Positions 49,418 to 60,560 are shown, numbered from the stretch's first letter. The stretch: DNA of 64,000 nucleotides from Malonomonas rubra (GCF_003247215.1 NZ_QKAP01000013.1:18785-82784); one strand, 5' to 3'. The notes: a model not told the origin generated them from the letters alone. Made by a program: numbers and translations.

Positions 49418-49962
49418 GATTAACATTAAATCTAGCCAGCCGACGCTATGTTAATGAACGGGCTCTCAAGCTGTTTTGCCTGGCGCTGACGCTTCTTTTA
49501 GTTCTGTTGTTAATTTTGCAGGGTCAGTTATTGTTGCAAAGTCGTGAGCATAATCTGGCGTTTCGAGCGAATATCGAAAAGTTACAGGTACAGCTGAGTG
49601 GAAAAATTCCGGAACGCTTTACCAAAGAGCAGATTGCTGTTCAGCAACAGGAATTTGCTCAGGCTAAAGCGATCTTGCAGCAGGACGCTTTCCGTTGGAC
49701 TGCTCTTTTTGATCGTATGGAAAAGCTGTTGCCGAAAAATGTCAGTATCACCAGTTTCAGTCCTAATTATAAGTCCGGAAGTTTGATGATAAACGGAGTG
49801 GCAAAAAATCTGATTGATTTACAGGACCTGCTGGACAACTTGCACGCAGATTCGTTCAGTCAGGTTTTTTTGAAAAACCAAAGCCAGATTGAAGTCCTCG
49901 ATTATCAGGACCAGAAGCACTTGGCCATACAGTTTTCTATTCAGCTCGAGGGGGTATTCTGA
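49414..49962 (+). CDS. PilN-like protein
   Basis: NLASRRYVNERALKLFCLALTLLLVLLLILQGQ; LLPKNVSITSFSPNYKSGSLMINGVA. Confidence 0.85.
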   Translation: MRLTLNLASRRYVNERALKLFCLALTLLLVLLLILQGQLLLQSREHNLAFRANIEKLQVQLSGKIPERFTKEQIAVQQQEFAQAKAILQQDAFRWTALFDRMEKLLPKNVSITSFSPNYKSGSLMINGVAKNLIDLQDLLDNLHADSFSQVFLKNQSQIEVLDYQDQKHLAIQFSIQLEGVF

Positions 49963-49964
49963 CG

Positions 49965-50536
49965 ATGTTGAAAAATCCCCTTCTGAAGACAATCTGGGAG
50001 CAGAGTCGCGTATGGGTGTATGTGATCGGAATTTTGGCGTCGCTTTCAATTGTAATCCTTTTCTATCAGACCCAGGTGGTTACACTTGAAACTGAGCAGT
50101 TACAGCATCGACAAAGTAGCTTGCAGAAGCAAGTACTGGCCCGAGAAGCGAAACTTTCTGAATCTGGCGTACCGGTTTCCGCTGTTGAACTGATGGAGGA
50201 TAATCTAAAGCAGTTTTCGCAGTTGATTCCTCCCAAACAGAAATTATCCGATTTCATTGGGGAACTTTTTCATTGGGCGGATGAAGCAAACCTTGAGATC
50301 CATCAGGTTTCCTATCAACCGAAAATAGACAAAGAGACCGAGTATCTTAATTACGGACTCAGTTTTTCGCTGCAGGGAACCTACAAACAGCTGAAAAAGT
50401 TTATGTATCTGCTTGAGAATTCCAAGCGGATTTTAATCGTTGACAAAATCGGACTGACAGGCAAGCGGAACAAAGACAACTCTACTTCGGTCAACCTGCA
50501 GATCAATCTGACCACTCTGTTCCAGGAGGTCCCGAA

Positions 50537-50540
<4 letters not shown>
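49965..50540 (+). CDS. PilO-like protein
   Basis: Single N-terminal TM, coiled coil, ferredoxin-like region YLNYGLSFSLQGTYKQLKKFMYLLENSKRILIVDKI. Confidence 0.82.
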
Positions 50541-51235
<695 letters not shown>

Positions 51236-51289
51236 TATTTATAGATGTAAGGTATATAAGGAAAATCTGCAAATAGGAGTTTAACAAAT

Positions 51290-53902
51290 ATGCAATTTTT
51301 GATCAGACGATGGGCCGTTCGGTTCGCTTGTCTATTATTGTTGGCCTCATTGCTTGCAGGCTGTGCTGTCGGTACTCGAGAATTCAAAAAAGGAGAACAG
51401 GCCTTGACTGAAGGGAACTACGACCGTGCGGTTACCTCTCTTCTGTCGGCAGTTGAAAAAGACCCGAAAAGTTCGAAGTATCGCCTGAAGCTGAATCTAG
51501 CCAGAGATAAAGCCTCACAGACGCACAAACATTTAGGTGATAGCTTCTTTCAGCAAGAGCAGTACCTGTCGGCCAAGCAAGAGTACCAGCTGGCGGTTGA
51601 TATGGACGGGGCCAACTTTTCTGCTGCAGATGCTCTGTCGCAGACGGTCAAGCATCTGCAGGCGGAAAAAATGACTCAGGAGGCGGCTGCTTTGTTGAAG
51701 GAGCGACGGCGTCTGCAAGCAAAGAATACCGTCGAGCAGGCCCTTGGACTGGTTGCTGATTTCCAGCCAGCGTTGCGGTTGAAGCAGCAGATTGAGAAGA
51801 CCGCGCTGACCATTATTGACGGCGTTGAACTGGAGGTAACCTCCGACCAACCCATAACGCTAAATTTTACCAATGCCAAGCTGCCCGACGTTTTTGAAAT
51901 CCTGACCAGCCTGTCGGGAATCAATTTTATCCTCGATGAGGATGTGCGTGGAACCAATACGACCCTGTTTCTGGAAAATGCCACCTTTGCTCAGGCTTTG
52001 GAACTGCTGTTGAGGATGAACAAGCTGGACAAGAAGATACTTAACAGTAAGACGATTATTCTCTTTCCACAAACCCGGGACAAGCAGAAGCAGTTTGAAG
52101 ATCAGCTGATTCATACCTTTTATCTATCGAATATCGATGCCAAAAAGGCGGTCAACCTGCTGCGGACCATGTTGCAGATCCGCAAGATATATGTTCACGA
52201 AGAACTCAACGCGATCATCGTTCGCGATACCCCGCCGGTTATAAGGCTTGCCGCTAAAATTATTGAAGCGAACGATCGCTCTAATTCCGAAGTTGTCTTC
52301 GACCTTGAACTGATCGAGGTCAATCACACCGATACTAGGAATTTAGGTTTGAAGTTAAGTGATTACCAGTTGAGTGGCGGTGTAAGCCTTGGTGGTGAAA
52401 CGCTGGTTAAATCAGCGTTGGAGGCTGGGGCTACTGTCGCTGGGCTAGTTCCTGGAGGCACCGCAGCAGATGAATTCAGCTCTTTTTATACGCTGCCGAC
52501 AGCTACGTTCCGATTGGTGAAAACTCAGGTTGATGCAGAGGTGTTGGCCAGTCCCAAAATTAGGGTAAAAAACAAGGAAAAAGCCAAGGTACATATTGGC
52601 AGTCGCGAACCGGTTATTACTGTAACCACAAGTGGTACGGACAATGTTTCGGAAAATGTTCAGTATGTTGATGTTGGTGTAAAGTTGGATGTTGAGCCAA
52701 CGATTCAGTTGGACAACACCATCGTTACAAAAGTAGGTCTTGAAGTTAGTAACGTATCGGGCAGGCAAACAACTGATAACGGTACTGCTGTTATCACTAT
52801 TTCCACAACGAATGCAAATACCTCATTAACGCTAAAAGATGGTGAGCAAACTATTATTGGCGGTTTGATTCGTGATGATAAGTCGACCACCAAAAACAAG
52901 ATACCGATTTTGGGGGATCTCCCGTTTATAGGCGAACTGTTCAACGGTACAGACAAAAGCGATATCAAGCGGGAAATATTACTGTCGATCACCCCGCATA
53001 TTGTCAAATCGGTCACTTTGCCGGAACATGATGTGGCCAGTATCTGGTCCGGCGGGGAAGATGATTTGAAGGATGGCCGGAATTTCGGTTCTTTTGCAAG
53101 AGAGTATGAAGCTGGACAGAAAGGATTAGAACCAGAAGTTGATTATCGCCCAACCGATCTGGAAAGTGCCGAAGTGATGCCTGCGGCAGAGGAACCGGGT
53201 GGAACAACTACTCCTCCGGTTGTAGAAGAAAAAGCGCCACCTCAACCAGCGCTAGGACAGGGGCCGGCAGAAACTCAACCGGCAATGGTTCCGTCTCCAA
53301 CCGCGTTGCCAGCGCCAGAGACTGCAGCGCCTGAGACTGCAGCGCCTGAGACTGCAGCGCCTGAGACAGCAGCGCCTGAGACAGCAGCGCCTGGTTTCGT
53401 GACCGATTCTGAAGTCCCAACTCCTACAGCTGAGCCTGGTGTTGCTGTGACTGAAGTGCAGATGCCAACCGCTGAACCCCCCGCCGAAGTGGTGCCGAGG
53501 GTCTATGTACAGGGTTCTCAACTGGTTAAAGTAGGTGAGACCTTTTCGTTAGGTTTTCAAGTCGATGAAATCAAGGAGTTGTTCAGCGCTCCGCTGTATG
53601 TGCAATACGATGAAAACCTGTTCGAATTTGTCAGCGCAACGGAAGGTCCTTTTCTTAAACAGGGGATCAGTCCGACTATCTTTACTCACACTGTCTTGGA
53701 AGGTTCTGGTCGGGTCATCGTAGGTTTGAAGCAAGGCGCTGGGGGGAAAGGCGTCTCTGGTAGCGGTGAGCTGTTTATTATGAATTTTAAAGGCAAAACA
53801 GTGGGTAAGGGCACGATTGAGACGACCCGGACGAATTTCCGCAATCCGCGTGGTGTTCGTTTGAAGGTCGAGTCGACCGGTCTGCAGATTGAGGTTCAGT
53901 AG
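51290..53902 (+). CDS. gspD: Secretin (GspD/PilQ family) with C-terminal cohesin-like domain
   Basis: Lipobox LAGC; LPDVFEILTSLSGINFILDEDVRG; secretin core LASPKIRVKNKEKAKVHIGSREPVITV and GEQTIIGGLIRDD; C-terminal VKVGETFSLGFQVDEIKELFSAPLYVQYDENLFEFVS. Confidence 0.92.
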   Translation: MQFLIRRWAVRFACLLLLASLLAGCAVGTREFKKGEQALTEGNYDRAVTSLLSAVEKDPKSSKYRLKLNLARDKASQTHKHLGDSFFQQEQYLSAKQEYQLAVDMDGANFSAADALSQTVKHLQAEKMTQEAAALLKERRRLQAKNTVEQALGLVADFQPALRLKQQIEKTALTIIDGVELEVTSDQPITLNFTNAKLPDVFEILTSLSGINFILDEDVRGTNTTLFLENATFAQALELLLRMNKLDKKILNSKTIILFPQTRDKQKQFEDQLIHTFYLSNIDAKKAVNLLRTMLQIRKIYVHEELNAIIVRDTPPVIRLAAKIIEANDRSNSEVVFDLELIEVNHTDTRNLGLKLSDYQLSGGVSLGGETLVKSALEAGATVAGLVPGGTAADEFSSFYTLPTATFRLVKTQVDAEVLASPKIRVKNKEKAKVHIGSREPVITVTTSGTDNVSENVQYVDVGVKLDVEPTIQLDNTIVTKVGLEVSNVSGRQTTDNGTAVITISTTNANTSLTLKDGEQTIIGGLIRDDKSTTKNKIPILGDLPFIGELFNGTDKSDIKREILLSITPHIVKSVTLPEHDVASIWSGGEDDLKDGRNFGSFAREYEAGQKGLEPEVDYRPTDLESAEVMPAAEEPGGTTTPPVVEEKAPPQPALGQGPAETQPAMVPSPTALPAPETAAPETAAPETAAPETAAPETAAPGFVTDSEVPTPTAEPGVAVTEVQMPTAEPPAEVVPRVYVQGSQLVKVGETFSLGFQVDEIKELFSAPLYVQYDENLFEFVSATEGPFLKQGISPTIFTHTVLEGSGRVIVGLKQGAGGKGVSGSGELFIMNFKGKTVGKGTIETTRTNFRNPRGVRLKVESTGLQIEVQ
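53318..53392 (+). repeat. Five tandem 15-bp repeats encoding (ETAAP)5
   Basis: gagactgcagcgcct x3, gagacagcagcgcct x2, in the secretin ORF. Confidence 0.95.
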
Positions 53903-53920
53903 GTCTGTCGGAATAGGCTG

Positions 53921-54406
53921 ATGCGCAGATTTCGTCTTTTAAATAACTCTGGGCTGACGTTGATAGAACTGGTAATCGCTATGGCCTTGATGGCTATTTT
54001 AGCCGCCGTAGCGTTGCCGATGGCAGAGGTTACAGTCGTACGGACGAAGGAGCTGGAACTCCGGCGTGCGTTGCGTGATGTACGGACTGCTATCGATGAA
54101 TATCACGCAGATTACCAAGCCGCGGTTGAGCAGAAGAAGATTTTTGCCACAGTTGATGCTTCTGGCTACCCAGAAGAATTGAAAGCCCTGGTCGAAGGAA
54201 ACGATTGGGGGGGGCTCTATCCGTACAAGAAAAAATATCTGCGTCGTATCCCTCGTGATCCCTTTGATAGATATGACGATGGCTGGGGGTTGAGGTCTTA
54301 CGAGGATGAACCGGACTCCACGGTTTGGGGCGGCAACGATATTTATGATATCTATTCGCAAAGTGACGAAATTGCTTTGGATGGCACTTATTATCGTGAT
54401 TGGTAA
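53921..54406 (+). CDS. GspG-like pseudopilin
   Basis: Prepilin motif GLTLIELVIAMALMAILAAVALP; YLRRIPRDPFDRY; ends YYRDW. Confidence 0.9.
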   Translation: MRRFRLLNNSGLTLIELVIAMALMAILAAVALPMAEVTVVRTKELELRRALRDVRTAIDEYHADYQAAVEQKKIFATVDASGYPEELKALVEGNDWGGLYPYKKKYLRRIPRDPFDRYDDGWGLRSYEDEPDSTVWGGNDIYDIYSQSDEIALDGTYYRDW

Positions 54407-54814
54407 ATGATGAGGCGTATCAAGAAAAAAAATAATCGTGGTTTCACCTTGATAGAATTGCTGACCGTTATGGTAGTGATGGCTATTTTAGCGGCAATTG
54501 CCGTTCCTTCTTATCGGCGGAGCCAAGTCAAAGCCCGCGAATCGGTATTGGCTGAAGATCTCTACCAGATACGCAAGGCGCTCGATGCTTATTTTGCCGA
54601 TAATGCCGCGTATCCGGATACTCTTGATCAGCTGGTAAATAGCAAATATTTAAGGGCAATTCCGAACGATCCCTTTACCCGGTCCAGTGATAGCTGGGAG
54701 TGTGTTCCACCAGAACCGGCCGACAGCGGTCAACTCGCTGAGGGTGGCTGCTTCGATGTGCACAGTGGCAGTGATCTGGTTGGTGGCAACGGGATACCCT
54801 ATCGGGACTGGTAA
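54407..54814 (+). CDS. GspG-like pseudopilin
   Basis: GFTLIELLTVMVVMAILAAIAVPSYRRSQVKARESVLAEDLYQIRKALDAYFADNAAYP; ends YRDW. Confidence 0.92.
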   Translation: MMRRIKKKNNRGFTLIELLTVMVVMAILAAIAVPSYRRSQVKARESVLAEDLYQIRKALDAYFADNAAYPDTLDQLVNSKYLRAIPNDPFTRSSDSWECVPPEPADSGQLAEGGCFDVHSGSDLVGGNGIPYRDW

Positions 54815-54819
54815 AACGG

Positions 54820-55494
54820 ATGATCCAGCTGTTTAATGTGACCAAAAGTTACGGTGGCGAATCTGCAGCGGTTAAGGATTTGACCATCCAGATCCCCAAA
54901 GGCGATTTCGTCTATGTTACCGGCGCATCTGGGGCCGGGAAAACCACCTTCTTGCGGATGCTTTATGCCGCCGAAAAACCGACCAAAGGACAGATCCTGG
55001 TCAACAATCAGAATATCACTCGTATCCGCTCCAGCCAGATTCCTTATCTTCGGCGCAAGATCGGAGTCGTTTTTCAGGACTTCAAATTATTGCAGAGCCG
55101 TACCGTTTATGAAAACGTCGCATTCGCCCTGGAAGCCCAAGGCAAGAAGCGTTACGAAGTAAGCAAAAAGGTTTATCAGGCACTCAAAGAAGTCGGCCTA
55201 GAGCATCGTCTGCAGCGAAAACCACTGGAATTGTCTGGCGGAGAGCAACAGCGGATTGCCATCGCCCGGGCATTGGTGGTCGATCCGCTGATTCTGTTGG
55301 CGGATGAACCGAGTGGTAATCTCGATATGGAAGTTACTCTGGATATCATGGAACTGTTTAAAAAGGCCAATGCCCGAGGGACCACAGTGTTGCTTGCAAC
55401 GCATGACCACAGTTTGCATCAACGCTTTCCGCGGCGGGTGATTACTCTCGAAAAAGGGAAGCTGATCACCGATCAACAATCGCACCATAGCTAG
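54820..55494 (+). CDS. ftsE: Cell division ATP-binding protein FtsE
   Basis: GASGAGKTTFLRMLY; LSGGEQQRIAIARALVVDPLILLADEPSGNLD; followed by ftsX. Confidence 0.95.
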   Translation: MIQLFNVTKSYGGESAAVKDLTIQIPKGDFVYVTGASGAGKTTFLRMLYAAEKPTKGQILVNNQNITRIRSSQIPYLRRKIGVVFQDFKLLQSRTVYENVAFALEAQGKKRYEVSKKVYQALKEVGLEHRLQRKPLELSGGEQQRIAIARALVVDPLILLADEPSGNLDMEVTLDIMELFKKANARGTTVLLATHDHSLHQRFPRRVITLEKGKLITDQQSHHS

Positions 55495-55532
55495 TTTAGT
55501 TTAGCTCTGCACTAACTCCGGAGGGTCCAGCT

Positions 55533-56429
55533 GTGCTGGAAAATATCCGTTACTTTTTCCGTCGGGCAATACGCAATATGCAGCAATGGCCGCTATTGTG
55601 TTCTGCGGCAATTCTGACCATGGCTGTGGCTCTGGCAACAGTCGCCACCTTTTTTCTGGTTGTTGTCAACGTTGAACAGCTCGCTGCCAACTGGACACGA
55701 GAAATTCAGGTCATTGCTTATTTGGAAGATGCCCCCACTGCGCGGGAACTGCCTGGACTGTTTGCCAAGTTGGAAAATTTTCCTGAAGTTGAAAAAGTCA
55801 AATACATTTCGCCCAGCGATGCAATGGCTCGGTTCAAAAGTCGCCTGGCGGATGAGGCCAGCCTGCTTGAAGGGGTAGATCGTAATCTGCTGCCAGCGTC
55901 ATTCGAACTAATGCTGAAAGCGAAATTTCGTAATCAGGATGGCATTGATCGAGTCATTGAGCGGCTCGACAACACTATAAATGTAGAAGATTTGCGCTAT
56001 GGGCAGAAATGGCTTGAACGATTTAATACCTTTGTGGGTATGTTGCGCTTTATCAGCCTGATACTCGGCAGCTTTTTGATTTTTGCGGCTCTTTTTATTG
56101 TGTCTAACACCATCAAGTTGACGCTTTACGCACGAAGGGACGAACTGGAAATTATGGCCCTGGTCGGTGCGACAATGCGATTTATCAAAATTCCTTTCCT
56201 GCTGGAAGGAGCATTGCAAGGATTGCTCGGGGGGGTTGTTTCCCTCGGTTTTCTGGCGATCTCTTTCCATCTTCTGATCAAGCGTAGCTTGACATCCTTC
56301 TGGTTAACTCCGACCGATTTGAATCTGCTGTTCATGACCCCTGGACAACAGTTGATGCTGGTCATTGCCGGTGTTATGTTGGGCATCTTGGGAAGTCTTA
56401 CCTCTTTGCGTAGATTTGTACGCTTCTGA
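55533..56429 (+). CDS. ftsX: Cell division protein FtsX
   Basis: YFFRRAIRNMQQWPLLCSAAILTMAVALATVATFFLVVVNVEQLAANW; ABC permease C-terminus. Confidence 0.94.
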   Translation: MLENIRYFFRRAIRNMQQWPLLCSAAILTMAVALATVATFFLVVVNVEQLAANWTREIQVIAYLEDAPTARELPGLFAKLENFPEVEKVKYISPSDAMARFKSRLADEASLLEGVDRNLLPASFELMLKAKFRNQDGIDRVIERLDNTINVEDLRYGQKWLERFNTFVGMLRFISLILGSFLIFAALFIVSNTIKLTLYARRDELEIMALVGATMRFIKIPFLLEGALQGLLGGVVSLGFLAISFHLLIKRSLTSFWLTPTDLNLLFMTPGQQLMLVIAGVMLGILGSLTSLRRFVRF

Positions 56430-56435
56430 TTACTT

Positions 56436-57587
56436 ATGGTTTGTCGGTTTTTTATTTTATTGTTTCTGACGCTGTGTCTTGGGAGCGGTCACGGGTGGGC
56501 GGATCTGCAGGATAGTCGAAAGGAATTGCAGCAGATTCAACAACGGATCGAAAATGCACAGATCGATCTAAAACACAAGAAGAGGTCAGAGCTGCAGTTC
56601 AGCAGAGAATTGGCGTTGTTAAATAGCACCTTGGAAAAGATTGATCTCCGTATCGATGGTTTGAAAAATGAACAGCAGCTAGTATTGAAGAGGATTTCTA
56701 AACAGAAAAATGATGTTGATCGTGCCCAGAAGCACGTCAGAAGTACCAGCAAGCAGTTGGAAAAGCGCTTGATCGCCTTGTATAAGGAGGGCGATCTCGG
56801 CCCGTTAAAAATTCTTTTCTCTGCGGACTCGCCCACCGAATTAGTGCAGCAGTATCATTATTTAAGCCTGATTGCGCAGCATGATCAGGAAATGCTCGAG
56901 GAATTCAACGCTATGGTTGCAATGCACGAGCAGGCGCTCTCTGAACTTGAAAAGCTGAACCGACAGAAGGCCGATCTGCTTGGAAAAGAACAGCAGCAAA
57001 GGCAGGTCGCAGCCGACGGTCGTGGCCTGCAGTCGCGACTTCTGAAGCAGGTCAAGCGAGAAAAACAGCAGCTTAAAAATGAATTGGCGCAATTGAAGGA
57101 GCATGCTGAACGTCTTCAGCAGTTGGTTGTGCGTCTGCAACAAGAGCAAAAGACATCGGCTTCTCCGACGGTAAAAAGGGGAGCCGTCAGTTTTGGAGCG
57201 GGCAAGGGGAAACTGCGCTGGCCTGTTGTGGGTCGGGTTCTGATTGGTTATGGCACCCAGAAAGATCAGTCTCTGGGAACCTTCTACGAGAGCAACGGCA
57301 TCGAGATCGGAATAGCGCCCGGATCTTCAATTCATGCGGTGGCTGATGGTAAGGTTGTCTTTTCTGACTGGTTTAAAGGCTATGGAAATCTTTTGATTCT
57401 CAGTCACCCAGGAGGCTTCCATACGCTTTATGCTCATGCTGATCAACTAGGAAAAAGCATTGGCGAGAAGGTAGCTGCCGGGGAAGTGATCGGGAAAAGT
57501 GGGCTGGGAGGACGCGATAGTATTTATTTCGAGATTCGTCAAGATGGTTCACCGATCAATCCGCTTAAATGGTTGCAGCGTCGATAG
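56436..57587 (+). CDS. EnvC-like murein hydrolase activator / M23 peptidase-fold protein
   Basis: Signal peptide, long coiled coil, M23 region SNGIEIGIAPGSSIHAVADGKVVFSDWFKGYGNLLILSHPGGFHTLYAHA. Confidence 0.92.
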   Translation: MVCRFFILLFLTLCLGSGHGWADLQDSRKELQQIQQRIENAQIDLKHKKRSELQFSRELALLNSTLEKIDLRIDGLKNEQQLVLKRISKQKNDVDRAQKHVRSTSKQLEKRLIALYKEGDLGPLKILFSADSPTELVQQYHYLSLIAQHDQEMLEEFNAMVAMHEQALSELEKLNRQKADLLGKEQQQRQVAADGRGLQSRLLKQVKREKQQLKNELAQLKEHAERLQQLVVRLQQEQKTSASPTVKRGAVSFGAGKGKLRWPVVGRVLIGYGTQKDQSLGTFYESNGIEIGIAPGSSIHAVADGKVVFSDWFKGYGNLLILSHPGGFHTLYAHADQLGKSIGEKVAAGEVIGKSGLGGRDSIYFEIRQDGSPINPLKWLQRR

Positions 57588-57596
57588 GAGAAATTA

Positions 57597-58886
57597 ATGG
57601 TTCAATTCAGACTGTGTTTGGCTTTTGTTATGATTTCCCTGGTTGCAGGCGTGATAGTCTGTACTCCGTTTGCTGTGGCCACTAACGAGAAGACCAATTA
57701 TCAGGCTCTCGAACTGTTTACCGATGTGCTGTCGATCATCCACAAAAGCTATGTTGAAGAAACAGACACGACCGAGCTGATCTATGGTGCGATCAAAGGG
57801 ATGCTGGCAACACTCGATCCGCACAGCAGCTTTATGACCCCGGACATGTATCAAGAGATGAAGAATGATACCGAAGGAGAGTTCGGTGGACTGGGGATCG
57901 AAATCACCAAAAAGGATGGCATATTGGTCGTTGTTTCCCCGATAGAAGATACCCCAGCGTTCAAAGCGGGCATTAAGGCTGGCGACCAGATTGTCAAGAT
58001 TAATGATCAGCCGACCAAGGACATGGAAGTGATGGAGGCGGTTCGCCTGTTGCGTGGTAAGAAGGGGGATGCTGTGACCATCTACATCATGCGCGAAGGA
58101 TTTTCCGCTCCTGAAGCGTTTGAAATCGTGCGCGACATCATTCACCTGTACAGTGTAAAAAGCAGACTGTTACAACCGGGCTACGGTTATGTGCGTTTAT
58201 CGCAATTCCAAGCGCGTACCGGCGAAGATCTGAAGGAACAACTGGCTGCTTTGCAGGAAGCGAATGGCAAACAGTTAAATGGCTTGATTCTCGATTTGCG
58301 CAATAATCCTGGGGGACTGCTTGATCAGGCTGTTGCAGTGGCAGACCTGTTCCTGTCTGAGGGGCTGATCGTTTATACTGAGGGACGAGAGGTGGGCAGC
58401 CAAGTAGAATTTCGCGCGCAAAATGAAGGTACTGAACCCAGATATCCCCTGATAGTGTTGATTAATGGTGGCAGTGCCAGTGCTTCCGAGATCGTTGCTG
58501 GTGCATTACAGGATCATGACCGTGCCCTGTTGTTGGGGGAGCAGAGTTTCGGCAAGGGCTCCGTTCAGTCAATCATCCCGATGGGAGACAACTCGGGGCT
58601 GCGCCTAACGACGGCACGTTATTTTACCCCGGCTGGGGTATCGATCCAGGCTCGAGGGATTACCCCTGATATCCTGGTTGCGCCCTTGGTGAAGGAGGAA
58701 CACAACGGTAATCACTTAAGGGAAAAGGACCTGCAGAATCATTTTAGCCCCTTGGAGAACAAGCAGGCAGAGCCAACAGATGAAGTTCAGCTCGATGAAG
58801 AGGATAAAAAAGATTACCAATTGATGCGCGCTCTTGATCTGCTTAAAGGTGTCGACATCTTCATGCAGCACAGCCCGGCTGCTTGA
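57597..58886 (+). CDS. S41 family C-terminal processing peptidase
   Basis: GMLATLDPHSSFMTPDMYQEM; PDZ; NGGSASASEIVAGALQDHDRALLLGEQSFGKGSVQ. Confidence 0.96.
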   Translation: MVQFRLCLAFVMISLVAGVIVCTPFAVATNEKTNYQALELFTDVLSIIHKSYVEETDTTELIYGAIKGMLATLDPHSSFMTPDMYQEMKNDTEGEFGGLGIEITKKDGILVVVSPIEDTPAFKAGIKAGDQIVKINDQPTKDMEVMEAVRLLRGKKGDAVTIYIMREGFSAPEAFEIVRDIIHLYSVKSRLLQPGYGYVRLSQFQARTGEDLKEQLAALQEANGKQLNGLILDLRNNPGGLLDQAVAVADLFLSEGLIVYTEGREVGSQVEFRAQNEGTEPRYPLIVLINGGSASASEIVAGALQDHDRALLLGEQSFGKGSVQSIIPMGDNSGLRLTTARYFTPAGVSIQARGITPDILVAPLVKEEHNGNHLREKDLQNHFSPLENKQAEPTDEVQLDEEDKKDYQLMRALDLLKGVDIFMQHSPAA

Positions 58887-58916
58887 ACAAACTATTAGTA
58901 AAGATTGCACACATAG

Positions 58917-60095
58917 ATGGCTAGAAAAAAAAACGGGAAAAAGTCGAAAAAGAGTTCCATTTTAAACCGAAAATCCCTATTCCAGTCACAGAAAGTTCGT
59001 GTGGCTCTTGCGTCGGTCTTTTTGCTGGCGTTTGTTGGGGTTTGCCTGTTGGCGCTAGGCAGCCTGCGTTCTTGGCTTCTGTCTGATGTCAGCCATTATG
59101 AGGAACCAACAGCAATAAAACCGCAGCCTGCGGAACAGATTTATGACTATCAACAGATTTATAAATTGGTCGAAAGTGAATTGCTAAGTGGTCCGCAGTC
59201 GCAGGGCTGGCAGAAATTGCCGGTTGAGAAGAATCTGCAGCGGATGAAAATGTTTGGTGACTTTCCCGATCACAACCGTCTGCTCGATCTGTCGGCCAGG
59301 ATTGCCGAAACCGGTGCCCCGGCGCAGCTCGACTTGCTGCCGCGCATGGGATGTGTACGACTTTACTGGAAGAAAGAGCTACACCTTGAATTACGCTACC
59401 GGGTGCCGATCGAGGTGACCAGCAGCAGGCCTCGGATTGCTATCGTGATGGACGATATGGGGCGATCGCTGAAAACCTTCCGCGCACTTCTCGATCTTGA
59501 CCTGATGGTGACCCCGGCGATTATCCCGGAGACGCACAGCGCGACTGAAGCAGCGCTGTTATTTCAGAAGGCTGGTCGTGAATACTTGATCCATATGCCG
59601 ATGCAGCCGATCAACTATCCCAGTATAAATCCTGGTAAAAACGCACTGTTGCTTGGGCAGACAGAAACGGAAACTCGGCGTTTGGTGCGTCATTATATGG
59701 ACCGTGTGCCGGGCGCGGTTGGTGGCAATAACCATATGGGATCGGGATTTACGCAGAATCGTGCCGCCATGCGGATTGTCCTCGACGAACTGCAGCAGGC
59801 GGCTCTTTTTTTCATCGATAGTAAGACGATCGGCAACTCAGTCGCATATGATGAGGCACGGCGGATGAAAGTGCCGACCGCATCCCGCAATATATTCCTC
59901 GATAACGAAGAGAATATAGCTTATATTCGCAAGCAGATCCGCAAAATGGTGCGGATGTCCGACGAGCGTGGTGAACTGGTTGCCATCTGCCATCCCTACT
60001 CAGAAACCCTTGAGGCATTACGGTTAGAGCTCCCTTGGTTGAGGCAGCAGCAGGTCGATTTCGTTCCCGCTTCGACGCTGGTCAAGGTTTACTGA
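58917..60095 (+). CDS. Divergent polysaccharide deacetylase family protein
   Basis: RIAIVMDDMGRSLKTFRALLDLDLMVTPAIIPETHSATEAALLFQKAGREYLIHMPMQP; GGNNHMGSGFT. Confidence 0.9.
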   Translation: MARKKNGKKSKKSSILNRKSLFQSQKVRVALASVFLLAFVGVCLLALGSLRSWLLSDVSHYEEPTAIKPQPAEQIYDYQQIYKLVESELLSGPQSQGWQKLPVEKNLQRMKMFGDFPDHNRLLDLSARIAETGAPAQLDLLPRMGCVRLYWKKELHLELRYRVPIEVTSSRPRIAIVMDDMGRSLKTFRALLDLDLMVTPAIIPETHSATEAALLFQKAGREYLIHMPMQPINYPSINPGKNALLLGQTETETRRLVRHYMDRVPGAVGGNNHMGSGFTQNRAAMRIVLDELQQAALFFIDSKTIGNSVAYDEARRMKVPTASRNIFLDNEENIAYIRKQIRKMVRMSDERGELVAICHPYSETLEALRLELPWLRQQQVDFVPASTLVKVY

Positions 60096-60194
60096 TTGCT
60101 TTACCCCTTCACGTTCAATCTGAACCCGGTTGAGCACTTTCTGCTACTGTTGATAACTTCGGTCCTCCAGCAGTTCCAATGGAATTTCACCTCT

Positions 60195-60560
60195 TCAATG
60201 GGAGAAAATGATTTGCGTAGCAACTTGTTTTTCATCGGCAGAAATTTTGCCGAAGATATTTGTCAAAATCGAGGTTTGTACGCGACTGGAAAAAAGCCTT
60301 TTCCCTTGATGACGATCTGGCGGTCGGAAATTTTTCCCCGAACTTGTTGATGCGGATGAAAAATCCTGCACGATTGAATAGAGAAAACACTCCTGCTCAG
60401 CGAAACCTGCCAGCTTTCCATTGCTGATTTCCAAGTAGAATGCGTCTGGCCAGATCTGCCAATAGCAATCGGCTTTTCGCCGCGTAGGCAGTCCTGGTCC
60501 GTTCTGGTACATTAAACGGGCCTTCGTTCGGTTATCAAGGAACCTATCAAATCCTGTTCG
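60195..60560 (-). pseudogene. Decayed copy of the C-terminal region of the adjacent ParA-like gene, inverted
   Basis: AFYLEISNGKLAGFAEQECF vs AYYLESSNGKLAGFVEQDCF; GKRLFSSRVQTSILTNIFGKISADEKQVATQIIFSH vs EKGFFSRAQNSTLVKLFKKVTSEHEQSMPQILFAR. Confidence 0.8.

Noticed and set aside
53318-53392. 15-bp tandem repeats as a possible CRISPR array
   Set aside because: Head-to-tail coding repeats without spacers, in frame within the secretin linker.
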